A stretch of 64,000 bases of DNA, taken from Sphingomonas sp. GM_Shp_1. Lineage in GTDB: Bacteria > Pseudomonadota > Alphaproteobacteria > Sphingomonadales > Sphingomonadaceae. Shown piece after piece: positions 48,167-57,206 of this stretch (the stretch's first letter is position 1; every line of letters begins with the position of its first letter). The stretch is taken from positions 1 to 64,000 of the forward strand of contig NZ_JALNUR010000005.1 in NCBI RefSeq assembly GCF_026540895.1, in the 5' to 3' direction. A program made the translations under genes and the position numbers. The notes beneath the pieces were generated by a model. It searched no databases and had not been told where the DNA came from. It saw nothing but the letters and a program-made list of their open reading frames with translations.

Positions 48167-50428
48167 ATGTCCTATCGTCACGCCCTTGTCGTCGCGCTCC
48201 TGGCGGGGGCCGCGCCGGTCGTCACTTCGGCGCAGCAAGCCCCGTCGCGGCCGCAGGCGACCGAGGGCGCATGGCGTGACAAGGCCGCCCCGGCGGTCGA
48301 GCGTGCCCGCGCCCTGGTCAAGGCGATGACCCGCGCCGAGAAGCTGGCCTATGTCCACGGCCTGTTTCCGCCGATGACCAAGGAACGCCATGCCGACATG
48401 ATACCCTCGGCCGGCTATGTGCCGGGCGTGCCGCGCCTGGGCATCCCGACGCTGCGTGAAAGCGATGCGAGCCTGGGCGTCGCCAATCAGGTCGAACAGC
48501 GAAAGGGCGACACCGCCACCGCCTTGCCCTCCAGCCTGGCGACGGCGGCGAGTTTCGATCCCGCCATCGCCTATGCCGGTGGAGCGATGATCGGGGCTGA
48601 GGCGCGCGCCAAGACCTTCAACGTGCTGTTGGCGGGCGGTGTCAACCTGACGCGCGATGCGTGGAACGGGCGGAACTTCGAATATCTGGGCGAGGACCCG
48701 CTGCTGGCCGGGATCATGGCTGGCGCGTCGATCCGCGGTGTCGAGTCCCGGCACATCGTGTCCACGGTCAAGCACTTCGCGCTGAACGCGCAGGAAACCG
48801 GGCGCAACATCCTGGACGCGCGCATCGACGAGAAGGCGTTGCGCGAAAGCGATCTGCTGGCGTTCAAGATCGCCATCGACGGGGGGCGCCCCGGATCGGT
48901 CATGTGCGCCTATAACAAGGTCAATGGCGACTATTCCTGCGAGAACCGCTTCCTGCTGACGCAGGTCCTTCGCGACGAATGGCGCTATCCCGGCTTCGTC
49001 ATGAGCGACTGGGGCGGCGTCCATTCGACCGAGAAGGCGGCGCTGGCCGGGCTGGATCAGGAATCGGGACAGGAACTCGACAAGCAGATCTATTTCGGCA
49101 AGCCGCTGGCCGATGCGATCGCCCGCGGCCGGGTGCCGGAAGCGCGGTTGGATGAGATGGTCACGCGGATCCTGACCGGCGTCATCGCCAGCGGGCTGTA
49201 TGACGATCCGACCCCCGCGACCGCCCAGCCCATCGATTATGCCGCCCATGCCGATGTCGCACAGCGCGCGGCGGAGGCGGGGATCGTGCTGTTGAAGAAC
49301 GACCGCGATGTCCTGCCGCTGGCGGCGACGGCGCGGCGGATCGTCCTGATCGGCGGTCATGCCGATGTGGGCGTCCTGTCCGGCGGCGGATCGAGCCAGG
49401 TTCGCTCGGTCGGTGGCGCGCCGATCGAGATTCCGCTGACCAAGGGGGCGGCTGCCTCGTTCGCGCGGATCACCTATCACGCCTCCTCGCCGCTGCGTGC
49501 GATGCGGGCGCTGGCCCCCGATGCGCAGATCAGCTTTGTCGATGGCAGCGATCCCGTGGCGGCGGCGGCGGCGGCCAAGGCGGCCGACATCGCGATCCTG
49601 TTCGCGACCCAGTGGCAGACCGAAGCGCAGGACGCGACCTCGCTGTCGCTGCCGGATAAACAGGACGCGCTGATCGCGGCGGTCGCAAAGGCCAATTCGC
49701 GCAGCGTCGTCGTGCTGGAGACGGGCGGGCCGGTCCTGATGCCCTGGGCGGATCAGGTCGCGGGGATCGTCCAGGCTTGGTATCCCGGCCAGCGCGGCGG
49801 CGAGGCGATCGCGCGCGTCCTGTTCGGTCAGGTCGAAGCCTCGGGCCGTTTGCCGATCAGCTTTCCGGCCCGTGCCGCACAATTGCCCCGTCCGCAGCCG
49901 GTGCTGCCCGCCGGCGTGACTGCGCTGACCGACGCGTCGAGCAACGCGGGCGTCGTCGACACCGGCGATCTCGCCCCGTTCCCGGTCGATTATTCGGAAG
50001 GAAGCGATGTCGGCTATCGCTGGTACGCCGCGCGCGGCGACCGGCCGCTCTATCCGTTCGGCTATGGCCTCAGCTACACGCGCTTTCGCTTCGGCGATGC
50101 CCGGTTCACGGGCGGCGCGGCGCCGGCCGTCGAAGTCGCCGTGACCAATATCGGCAAGCGCCAGGGCGTGATCGTGCCGCAACTCTATCTGACCGGTACG
50201 GGGCAGGGGCCGATGCGCCTGGCCGGGTTCCAGCGGGTCACGCTGGCACCGGGCGAGACGAAGAATCTGGCGATCCCCGTCGACCCCCGGATCCTGGCGC
50301 GCTGGACGGCGGGTCGTGGGTGGGCGGTCGCGCCGGGCCGCTATCGCCTGACGCTCGCCACGGACGCGCAGAGTCCGGTCGCGAACGGTGAGGTGAGTGT
50401 GGCGGCGGGGGCACAGTCGCCCGGTTGA
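48167..50428 (+). CDS. Glycoside hydrolase family 3 beta-glucosidase-type enzyme
   Basis: A 753-residue exported enzyme. A signal peptide spans about residues 1-22 (MSYRHALVVALLAGAAPVV). The barrel holds the KHF motif (202-204) and the nucleophile Asp281 in FVMSDWGG. The alpha/beta sandwich domain follows from about 365, with a fibronectin III-like domain at the C-terminus (TRFRFGDARFTGG onward). The start at 48167 has GGAG upstream; the longer frame runs through the operator. Family 3 includes beta-glucosidases and xylosidases, so substrate is not certain. Confidence 0.9.
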   Translation: MSYRHALVVALLAGAAPVVTSAQQAPSRPQATEGAWRDKAAPAVERARALVKAMTRAEKLAYVHGLFPPMTKERHADMIPSAGYVPGVPRLGIPTLRESDASLGVANQVEQRKGDTATALPSSLATAASFDPAIAYAGGAMIGAEARAKTFNVLLAGGVNLTRDAWNGRNFEYLGEDPLLAGIMAGASIRGVESRHIVSTVKHFALNAQETGRNILDARIDEKALRESDLLAFKIAIDGGRPGSVMCAYNKVNGDYSCENRFLLTQVLRDEWRYPGFVMSDWGGVHSTEKAALAGLDQESGQELDKQIYFGKPLADAIARGRVPEARLDEMVTRILTGVIASGLYDDPTPATAQPIDYAAHADVAQRAAEAGIVLLKNDRDVLPLAATARRIVLIGGHADVGVLSGGGSSQVRSVGGAPIEIPLTKGAAASFARITYHASSPLRAMRALAPDAQISFVDGSDPVAAAAAAKAADIAILFATQWQTEAQDATSLSLPDKQDALIAAVAKANSRSVVVLETGGPVLMPWADQVAGIVQAWYPGQRGGEAIARVLFGQVEASGRLPISFPARAAQLPRPQPVLPAGVTALTDASSNAGVVDTGDLAPFPVDYSEGSDVGYRWYAARGDRPLYPFGYGLSYTRFRFGDARFTGGAAPAVEVAVTNIGKRQGVIVPQLYLTGTGQGPMRLAGFQRVTLAPGETKNLAIPVDPRILARWTAGRGWAVAPGRYRLTLATDAQSPVANGEVSVAAGAQSPG

Positions 50429-50439
50429 TTGATCGGGGC

Positions 50440-50455
50440 GCCGCGCCGTCGCGGC
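50440..50455 (+). terminator. Short hairpin after GH3
   Basis: GCCGCG and CGCGGC form a 6-bp stem with a 4-nt loop 12 bp after the GH3 stop, followed by AATTCGATT. It is a weak terminator candidate that would separate the GH3 gene from the receptor operon. Confidence 0.35.
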
Positions 50456-50463
50456 AATTCGAT

Positions 50464-50477
50464 TGACACCGATGTCG
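50464..50477. promoter_or_regulatory. LacI-type operator before TonB receptor
   Basis: TGACACCGATGTCG matches the 48022 site at 11 of 14 bases, including both half-site cores TGACA and TGTC around CG. It lies 90 bp before the receptor start, within the 138-bp gap. This ties the receptor operon to the LacI regulator. Confidence 0.65.
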
Positions 50478-50566
50478 GTCGGTATAGCAGTGAACTATAA
50501 AGAAAATAATTAGCCGAAATCATCGGCGCACACGCGGCAGAAAATCGCCGCAACGGGAGAGGTGGG

Positions 50567-53500
50567 ATGAAGGGGAAGACGCTTGCACGCGTGCTCGTGC
50601 GCTCGACATCGGTTCTGGGGCTGACGGCGGGATTGCTGCTGGCCTCGCAGGGCCAGGCGCAGACCGCGCCGATCGATCCGCAACAGGGTACGCCCCAGGC
50701 CGATACCGGCAGCCAGACACTCCCGCCGGGTGAGGCGAGCCCGACCAATCCCCAGCCCGAAACCAGTTCCGGCGACATCGTCGTCACCGGCGTTCGTGCC
50801 TCGCTGGAACGCTCGATCGCCATCAAGCGCGATTCCAACGGCGTCGTCGACGCGATCAGCGCGGAGGATATCGGCAAGTTCGCCAATACCAACCTTGCCG
50901 AGTCGCTCCAGCGCATCACCGGCGTTTCGATCGACCGGCGCAACGGCGAGGGCTCGACCGTCACCGTGCGCGGTTTCGGCGCGCAATATAACCTCGTCAC
51001 GCTCAACGGTCGCCAGTTGGCGACGTCCAACATCGTCGCGGTCGGCGGCGACCAGGGCGGTGACGGCGCGGGCGGCTTCGGACGCTCGTTCGACTTCTCG
51101 AACCTCGCCTCGGAAGGGGTGAAGACGCTGGAGGTCTACAAGACCGGGCGCGCCGCGATCCCCTCGGGCGGCATCGGCGCGACGGTCAACGTGGTCAGCC
51201 GCCGCCCGCTCGACAATGCCGATACCGGGCTGGTCGGGTCGCTGGGCGTCAAGGGCAGCTATGACAACAGCTCGGCCGACTGCATCGACTGCGGCGCGCG
51301 TGTCACGCCCGAAGCGTCGGGCACGGTCAGCTGGTCCGACAGCGAAAAGCGCGTGGGCGTGTCGCTGTTCGGCAGCTACCAGAAGCGCAACTTCAGCTTC
51401 GCGAGCGTGGCGCCCGACAATTGGAATATCCGCTCGCTTAACGATTTCCTGAACCCGTCCAACGGTTTCGTGAACGCGGCGACCAAGATCAACAACCGCC
51501 CGACCGGCAACCCGCTGGTGTCGGTCCCCAACGACTTCCGCTATCACTTCTCCGAGGCCAGCCGCGAGCGGATCAACGGGCAGGCGATCCTGCAATTCCG
51601 TCCGACCGACACGCTGACCTTCACCGCCGACGGCCTTTATGCCCAGTTGCGGCAGTCGGAGCGTCGATCGAGCCAGTCCAACTGGTTCAACCGGCCGTTC
51701 AGCGAGGTGACGTTCGACGATGCCAGCAACGGCATCGCCACCACCGAATTCCTGGCGGAGTCGATCAACGGCGTGAAGGATGCGGCCTATGAACAGGCCT
51801 ATCGCGCGCAGAAGAACCGGCTGTACGATGTCGGCGGCAACATCGAATGGAAGCCGAGCGACCGCTTCACCCTGTCGATCGACGGTCATATCGGCGAGGC
51901 GCAGAGCCTGCCCGACAATCCCAACGGACAGACCTCGACCACCGTCGCGATCAACGCGCCGGTCGTGACCGGTCATACGCTGCGCTGGACCGATCACGGC
52001 TTCCCGCAGCAGACGCTGACGATCAACGACGGTACGCAGAGCACGACCCCGACCGGCCAGTCCTTCATCAAGGGCAATAATAACGGCGTACTGGACGTCG
52101 GCGATCTGGCGAGCGCGGTGCAGCGCCAATTCGCCTCCAACCAGACGCAGCGGATCCGCGAATTGCGGGCCGATGCCGCCTGGGACTTCACCGACCAGAT
52201 TCGGCTCGATGCCGGTGCCGATTATCGCACCACCACCACCCGCCAGACCCAGTTCAACACGCGCCAGGTCCTGGGCGACTGGGGCAACTCGCTGCCGCCC
52301 GATATCGCGCGGCTGGCACCGGGGCAGGTCTTCCAGTTCTGCAACACCTGCAAGTTCGAGCATAACAATCCGAATGCCGATGCGAACACCCAGGTCGCGT
52401 TCCGCACCGAGGATGCGACCAAGCTCTACAACACGCTGTACAATTACTATTCCGGCGTGACGAATGACGGGGTCGACCACCGGAACAATATCGACGCGAA
52501 CAGCGACAATTCGGTGCGCGAGAATATCTGGTCCGGCTATCTTCAGGCCAGCTGGAACGGGCAGGTGTTCGGCCGCAACGCGCAAGTGGTGGCGGGCCTG
52601 CGCTACGAGAATACCAAGGTGCGCGCCGTCTCGCTCCAGCCGGTGCCGCTGGCGATCGTCTGGACGGCGGACAATGACTTCGTCGTTCAGAACAGCACCG
52701 ACCAGCAGGCCATCTCGGCGCGCGGATCCTATAGCAACTGGCTGCCCGCGGTGGACGCCAAGATCGAGGTGATGGACAATCTGTTCGCGCGTGCTTCGTA
52801 TAGCAAGACGATCTCGCGTGCGCCCTATGGCAACCTCTTCGCCTCGACCGGCGTCGGTGCGCCGGGGCGACCGACCGCGATCGGTGGCATCGCGACGGGA
52901 TCGTCCAACAATACCGGCTTGCTGCCGCTGTCGTCGGACAATATCGACCTGTCGGTCGAATGGTATCCGCGCAAGGACGTCTTCCTGTCGGCGGGCTTCT
53001 TCGACAAGCGGGTGCACAACTTCATCGGCAACACGGTCGTCAACCGCAACCTGTTCGGCCTGCGCGACGCGACATCGGGGCAGGCGGGCACGCGGTCGGG
53101 CACGGCGCGCGAGCAGCTGACCAACACCTTCGGCGCCGACATCACCGACGTGAACCTGTTCACCTATACCGCGCTGCTCCAGCAGAATGCGGGCAATGTC
53201 GCGGCGGCCAATGCGCAGTTCGCGGCCAATTACAATACGCAGAGCCGCGCGCTGAACCAAGGCTTCGTCGACTCGATCCTCAGCCAGGTCGACATCAGCC
53301 CCAATGCCAGCGATCCGCTGTTCAACTTCGCGGTGAACACGCCGATCAACAACCGCGACGCGCATATCTATGGCGTCGAGCTGGCGGGGCAGTATTTCTT
53401 GGGCGAGACGGGCTTCGGCGTCGCGGCCAGCTACACGCTCGTCCGTGGCAATATCGGCATCGATATCGCCGCCGATCCCAGCGTGAACACCTTCGCGCTG

Positions 53501-53818
53501 GTCGGCCTGTCGGACACCGCCAATGCCACGCTGATCTACGACAAGAACGGCATTTCGATGCGCCTGTCGTACAATTGGCGCGACAAGTTCCTGAGCGATA
53601 TCAATCGTGGCGGCGATCGCAATCCGGTCTTCACCGCGCCCTACGGACAGCTCGACCTGTCGATGAGTTTCGACCTGACGCCGCGCTTCGCGCTCGGCTT
53701 CGAGGCGATCAACCTGACCGAGGAGGGCGTCCAGACCTATGGCCGCGACCGCATGAACACCTGGTATCTGTCGGAAGGCTCCGCCCGCTATCTGGTCGGC
53801 GCCCGCTATCGCTTCTGA
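50567..53818 (+). CDS. TonB-dependent receptor (Caulobacter/Xanthomonas type)
   Basis: A 1083-residue outer-membrane receptor that probably imports the glycoside handled by the GH3 enzyme. It has a signal peptide (about 5-35), a TonB-box-like GDIVVTG near 65 and a plug (IKRDSNGVVDAISAEDIGKF; RITGVSIDRRNGEGSTVTV). The barrel ends YLVGARYRF with the terminal Phe. Two CxxC pairs occur in predicted loops (DCIDCG and FCNTCK). GGGAGAGG precedes the start. It opens a likely four-gene operon with sapC, a cupin gene and a halogenase gene. Confidence 0.9.
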   Translation: MKGKTLARVLVRSTSVLGLTAGLLLASQGQAQTAPIDPQQGTPQADTGSQTLPPGEASPTNPQPETSSGDIVVTGVRASLERSIAIKRDSNGVVDAISAEDIGKFANTNLAESLQRITGVSIDRRNGEGSTVTVRGFGAQYNLVTLNGRQLATSNIVAVGGDQGGDGAGGFGRSFDFSNLASEGVKTLEVYKTGRAAIPSGGIGATVNVVSRRPLDNADTGLVGSLGVKGSYDNSSADCIDCGARVTPEASGTVSWSDSEKRVGVSLFGSYQKRNFSFASVAPDNWNIRSLNDFLNPSNGFVNAATKINNRPTGNPLVSVPNDFRYHFSEASRERINGQAILQFRPTDTLTFTADGLYAQLRQSERRSSQSNWFNRPFSEVTFDDASNGIATTEFLAESINGVKDAAYEQAYRAQKNRLYDVGGNIEWKPSDRFTLSIDGHIGEAQSLPDNPNGQTSTTVAINAPVVTGHTLRWTDHGFPQQTLTINDGTQSTTPTGQSFIKGNNNGVLDVGDLASAVQRQFASNQTQRIRELRADAAWDFTDQIRLDAGADYRTTTTRQTQFNTRQVLGDWGNSLPPDIARLAPGQVFQFCNTCKFEHNNPNADANTQVAFRTEDATKLYNTLYNYYSGVTNDGVDHRNNIDANSDNSVRENIWSGYLQASWNGQVFGRNAQVVAGLRYENTKVRAVSLQPVPLAIVWTADNDFVVQNSTDQQAISARGSYSNWLPAVDAKIEVMDNLFARASYSKTISRAPYGNLFASTGVGAPGRPTAIGGIATGSSNNTGLLPLSSDNIDLSVEWYPRKDVFLSAGFFDKRVHNFIGNTVVNRNLFGLRDATSGQAGTRSGTAREQLTNTFGADITDVNLFTYTALLQQNAGNVAAANAQFAANYNTQSRALNQGFVDSILSQVDISPNASDPLFNFAVNTPINNRDAHIYGVELAGQYFLGETGFGVAASYTLVRGNIGIDIAADPSVNTFALVGLSDTANATLIYDKNGISMRLSYNWRDKFLSDINRGGDRNPVFTAPYGQLDLSMSFDLTPRFALGFEAINLTEEGVQTYGRDRMNTWYLSEGSARYLVGARYRF

Positions 53819-53831
53819 TTTCGCGAAACTC

Positions 53832-53861
53832 GGAAGGCCGCTGTCCCCCCCGCGGTCTTCC
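53832..53861 (+). other. Hairpin between TonB receptor and SapC genes
   Basis: GGAAG-G-CCGC pairs with GCGG-T-CTTCC around a C-rich loop, with one mismatch in the stem. It lies in the 60-bp gap after the receptor stop. No T-run follows. It may mark an RNA processing or attenuation point so that the receptor is made in excess over downstream enzymes. Confidence 0.4.
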
Positions 53862-53878
53862 GGGTACATGGGGCGATC

Positions 53879-54583
53879 ATGGCCGCACCTGTTCTGCTCA
53901 ACAATATCGACCATCGCGACCTTCGTGTCGCGATCGGTCATCACGCCCGTTTCGGCGATGCGATCAACCAGACGCGCGTGTTTCCGGCCGAGTTCGAGGA
54001 GCTTCAGCGCGAATATGCCATATTGCTGCGGCGTGACGAGGGCGGTGCGCTATATGCCACCATTCTCCTCGGCCTCGACCCGGACGAGAACCTGTTCCTG
54101 AAGGGCGACCACTGGGACGCGCGCTATATCCCGGCGACCCGTGCGCGCGGGCCGTTTTCGATCGGTCATGACGCCACGGGCGAGCCGATGGTCTTCATCG
54201 ACCCCGAGCATCCGCGACTGACCGCCGAAGGCATCCCCATTTTCCGCGAACATGGCGGCAATGCGCCGCTGCTCGACCATGTCTCGGCCATGCTGCAACG
54301 CATTTATGAGGGCGTGCAGACCGAGCGGGCCATTTATGACGCCTGGACCGCGCTCGACCTGCTGACACCCGCTGTCCTGCAACTCGATCTGGACGAGGGG
54401 CGGCGGTACAATGTGCCGGATTGCCTGACGATCGACACCGCACGGCTGGCGACTCTGGAGACCGGGGCTCTGGGCGATCTCCATGCGCGCGACTATCTGC
54501 GCCCGGCATTCTGGATCGCGTCCTCGCTGGGCAATCTGCGCCATCTGATCGATCGCAAGCTGGCCGGCGACGCACATGGCTGA
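53879..54583 (+). CDS. SapC family protein
   Basis: A 234-residue protein of the SapC family, first named for an S-layer-associated gene but of unknown biochemical role. Recognisable segments are the early HARFGDAINQTRVFPAEF and a central FLKGDHWDARYIPA. No signal peptide or membrane segment is seen, so it is probably cytoplasmic. It lies between a TonB receptor gene and a JmjC-like cupin gene and overlaps the latter by eight bases. In this bacterial group SapC genes often accompany TonB receptors and halogenases. Confidence 0.82.
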   Translation: MAAPVLLNNIDHRDLRVAIGHHARFGDAINQTRVFPAEFEELQREYAILLRRDEGGALYATILLGLDPDENLFLKGDHWDARYIPATRARGPFSIGHDATGEPMVFIDPEHPRLTAEGIPIFREHGGNAPLLDHVSAMLQRIYEGVQTERAIYDAWTALDLLTPAVLQLDLDEGRRYNVPDCLTIDTARLATLETGALGDLHARDYLRPAFWIASSLGNLRHLIDRKLAGDAHG

Positions 54584-55613
54584 CCGCCTGCCCGCCGCGC
54601 GTCCTGCCCGCGAGCTGGCGGACACGGATGCGCCCGACCTGGCCGCGCTGGTCGAGCGCAACGAGCCGGTCATCCTGCGGGGCTATGCTGCGGACTGGCC
54701 GCTGGTCCATGCGGGGTGGGTTTCGCCCCAAGCGGCGGCCGACTATCTCCTGCGCTTCGATCGCGGGCGGCCGGTGACCGGCTATGTCGGGGACGCGGCG
54801 ATACGGGGGCGTTTCCACTATGACGAAACGGTCACCGGACTGAATTTCCAGACACAGACCCTGCCCCTGCGCGCGTTCCTGGCGCAGTTGCTGGAGGGGG
54901 GCGACGGGCCGGGGGATGCGCCCGCGCTCTATATGGGGTCGACCGATCTCGACGCCTATCTGCCGGGTTTTCGCCTGGAGAATGATCTGATCCCGTCCGA
55001 CGGGCTGTTCCACCGTCACCCGCCGCTGGCCAGTATCTGGATCGGCAACCGGACCATCGCCTCGGCGCATTACGACATGGCGAACAATGCGGCGATCTGC
55101 GCCGTCGGCCGACGCCGCTTCACGCTGTTTCCTCCCGATCAGATCGGCAATCTCTATCCCGGGCCGCTCGCCCCGACGCCGGGCGGACAGGTGGTCAGCA
55201 TGATCGATTTCGCGCGGCCCGATCTCGATCGCTATCCCCGTTTCGCCGATGCCATGGCCCATGCCGTGGTGGCCGAGCTCGAACCCGGTGACCTGCTGAT
55301 CTATCCGGCGCTGTGGTGGCATCATGTCCAGGCGCTGGAGGCGTTCAACATCCTCGTCAATTATTGGTGGAACGTCGCGCCCGACTATCTCGACACGCCG
55401 ATGGATAGTGTGATGCATGCGATGCTGTCGCTGCGCGACCGACCGGCGGCGGAGAAGCAGGCCTGGCGGGCGATCTTCGACCATTATGTCTTCGGCGACG
55501 GCGAAGCGGTCGTCGCCCATCTGCCCCCGGCGGCGCACGGCCCGCTCGCGCCGCTCGACGAGGCCATGGCGCGGCGGCTTCGCGCCTATCTTCTGCAAAG
55601 GCTGAACCGATGA
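54576..55613 (+). CDS. JmjC-like cupin-8 domain protein, putative Fe(II)/2-oxoglutarate oxygenase
   Basis: A 345-residue protein of the cupin-8/JmjC fold. The iron-binding HxD is His165-Asp167 (ASAHYDMANN) and the distal His is 249 or 250 in LIYPALWWHHV, so the metal triad looks complete. Relatives hydroxylate proteins or small molecules. The start codon lies in the sapC stop and its own stop overlaps the halogenase start (ATGA), so the three are translationally coupled. The substrate is unknown, but tight coupling suggests it acts on the same molecule as the halogenase. Confidence 0.82.
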   Translation: MADRLPAARPARELADTDAPDLAALVERNEPVILRGYAADWPLVHAGWVSPQAAADYLLRFDRGRPVTGYVGDAAIRGRFHYDETVTGLNFQTQTLPLRAFLAQLLEGGDGPGDAPALYMGSTDLDAYLPGFRLENDLIPSDGLFHRHPPLASIWIGNRTIASAHYDMANNAAICAVGRRRFTLFPPDQIGNLYPGPLAPTPGGQVVSMIDFARPDLDRYPRFADAMAHAVVAELEPGDLLIYPALWWHHVQALEAFNILVNYWWNVAPDYLDTPMDSVMHAMLSLRDRPAAEKQAWRAIFDHYVFGDGEAVVAHLPPAAHGPLAPLDEAMARRLRAYLLQRLNR

Positions 55614-57142
55614 GCCATCCCTATCCGCCGACCCGTGTCGTCATCGCCGGGGGCGGGACGGCGGGGTGGCTGGCGGCGACGGCGCTGGTGCGGCAGTTGG
55701 GGCCGCTGGTCGATGTCACGCTGGTCGAATCCGACGAGATCGGCACCGTGGGTGTCGGCGAGTCCACCATCCCGACGGCGCGCAGCTTCCATGCCTTTCT
55801 GGGCATCGACGAGGCCGCGTTCATGAAGGCGACCCAGGCGACCTTCAAGCTGGGCATCGCGTTCGAGAATTGGGGGCCGGGCGGCGCGCGTTATTTCCAC
55901 CCGTTCGGAACGGTCGGACGATCGGTGGCGATCGCCGATTTCCAGCATTTCTGGCTGGAGGCCAGGCGGCACGGCTTTGGCGGCGCATATACCGACTATT
56001 CGCTCGAAACGCGGGCGGCGGAGGCGGGACGGTTCGGTCGGGACGAGGCGGGAACCCTGGCCTATGCCTATCATCTCGACGCCACGGCCTATGCCCGTTT
56101 TCTGCGCGGTATCGCCGAACCGGCCGGGGTGCGCCGGGTCGAGGGACGCATCGCCAGTATCGAACGCCACGCCGAGGGCGGCGACATCGCCGCGCTGCAT
56201 CTGGTATCGGGCGAGCGGGTCGAGGGGGGCCTGTTCCTCGACTGCACCGGCTTTCGCGCATTGCTGATCGAAGGTGCGCTGGAGACCGGCTTCGAGGACT
56301 GGAGCGAATGGCTGGCCTGCGACCGTGCGTTGGCGGTCCAGACCGAAGCCGTCTCGGCCCCGGTTCCCTATACCCGCGCCATCGCGCACCGGGCGGGCTG
56401 GCGCTGGCGCATTCCACTCCAGACGCGGGTGGGCAACGGGCTGGTATATGCCTCGGCCGATATGAGCGAAGACGAGGCGATCGCCACGTTGCTGGCCGGG
56501 ATCGAGGGTACGCCGCTGTTCGAGCCGCGCGCGCTGCAATTCCGCGCCGGGATGCGCCGCCGGGCGTGGAGCCGCAATTGCGTGGCGCTGGGGCTGGCGG
56601 CCGGGTTCATCGAGCCGCTGGAGTCGACCAGCATCCATCTGATCATGATCGCGGTGATGCGCCTGATCCAGGGTTTCCCGTTCCAGGGTCAGGACAGCGC
56701 GGCCCTTCGGACGCGGTTCAACGCCCAGTCGCGTCACGAATGGGAGCATATCCGCGACTTCATCATCCTGCATTATGCGCAGACCGGGCGGACGGACTCG
56801 CCATTCTGGCAACGCCGCTCGACGATGTCCGTGCCCGAGACACTGGCGCAACGCGTTGCGCTGTTTATCGAAAGCGCGGGAGCCTGGCAGGGGCAGGACG
56901 ATCTGTTCAAGATCGATTCCTGGGTCTCGGTCATGCTGGGGCAGGGCCTCATTCCAAAAGCCCACCACCGCATTCCGAGCATGCTGAGTCCTCAGGCCCT
57001 GCATGATTCCCTCGCCGGCCTGGATCAACAGCTTTCACGGCAGTTGCAGACGATCCCGGACCATCTCGCCTTCATCAAGGGGTATTGCGGGGTGATGGCT
57101 CGGCCCGACGTCAGGCATGATCCGGCCCACGCGCGCTTCTGA
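55610..57142 (+). CDS. Flavin-dependent tryptophan halogenase-family protein
   Basis: A 510-residue flavin enzyme. The FAD motif GGGTAGW is at 14-20, GESTIP at 50-55 and the catalytic Lys80 in TFKLGIAFENW. The WxWxIP halogenase signature is intact at 264-269 (WRWRIP). EPLEST near 335-340 matches the chloride/FAD-linked segment. The key residues argue for real halogenase chemistry and not a monooxygenase. It needs reduced flavin from an unlinked reductase. Linkage to a TonB receptor and glycosidase implies a substrate other than free tryptophan from a typical antibiotic cluster. It converges on the hydrolase gene. Confidence 0.87.
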   Translation: MSHPYPPTRVVIAGGGTAGWLAATALVRQLGPLVDVTLVESDEIGTVGVGESTIPTARSFHAFLGIDEAAFMKATQATFKLGIAFENWGPGGARYFHPFGTVGRSVAIADFQHFWLEARRHGFGGAYTDYSLETRAAEAGRFGRDEAGTLAYAYHLDATAYARFLRGIAEPAGVRRVEGRIASIERHAEGGDIAALHLVSGERVEGGLFLDCTGFRALLIEGALETGFEDWSEWLACDRALAVQTEAVSAPVPYTRAIAHRAGWRWRIPLQTRVGNGLVYASADMSEDEAIATLLAGIEGTPLFEPRALQFRAGMRRRAWSRNCVALGLAAGFIEPLESTSIHLIMIAVMRLIQGFPFQGQDSAALRTRFNAQSRHEWEHIRDFIILHYAQTGRTDSPFWQRRSTMSVPETLAQRVALFIESAGAWQGQDDLFKIDSWVSVMLGQGLIPKAHHRIPSMLSPQALHDSLAGLDQQLSRQLQTIPDHLAFIKGYCGVMARPDVRHDPAHARF

Positions 57143-57206
57143 CCGGACTTCACTGACCGAGATTGGGCCAGTGGCACTGCATGACTATTGCGGCGCCCGA
57201 CCCGAG

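Noticed and set aside
47984..50182. A 732-codon minus-strand frame opposite GH3
   Set aside because: GH3 motifs and a signal peptide are on the plus strand; the minus frame has no domain and no ribosome site.
50510..53944. A 1144-codon minus-strand frame opposite the second TonB receptor
   Set aside because: The receptor has plug, barrel and terminal Phe; the antisense frame is an artefact of codon bias.
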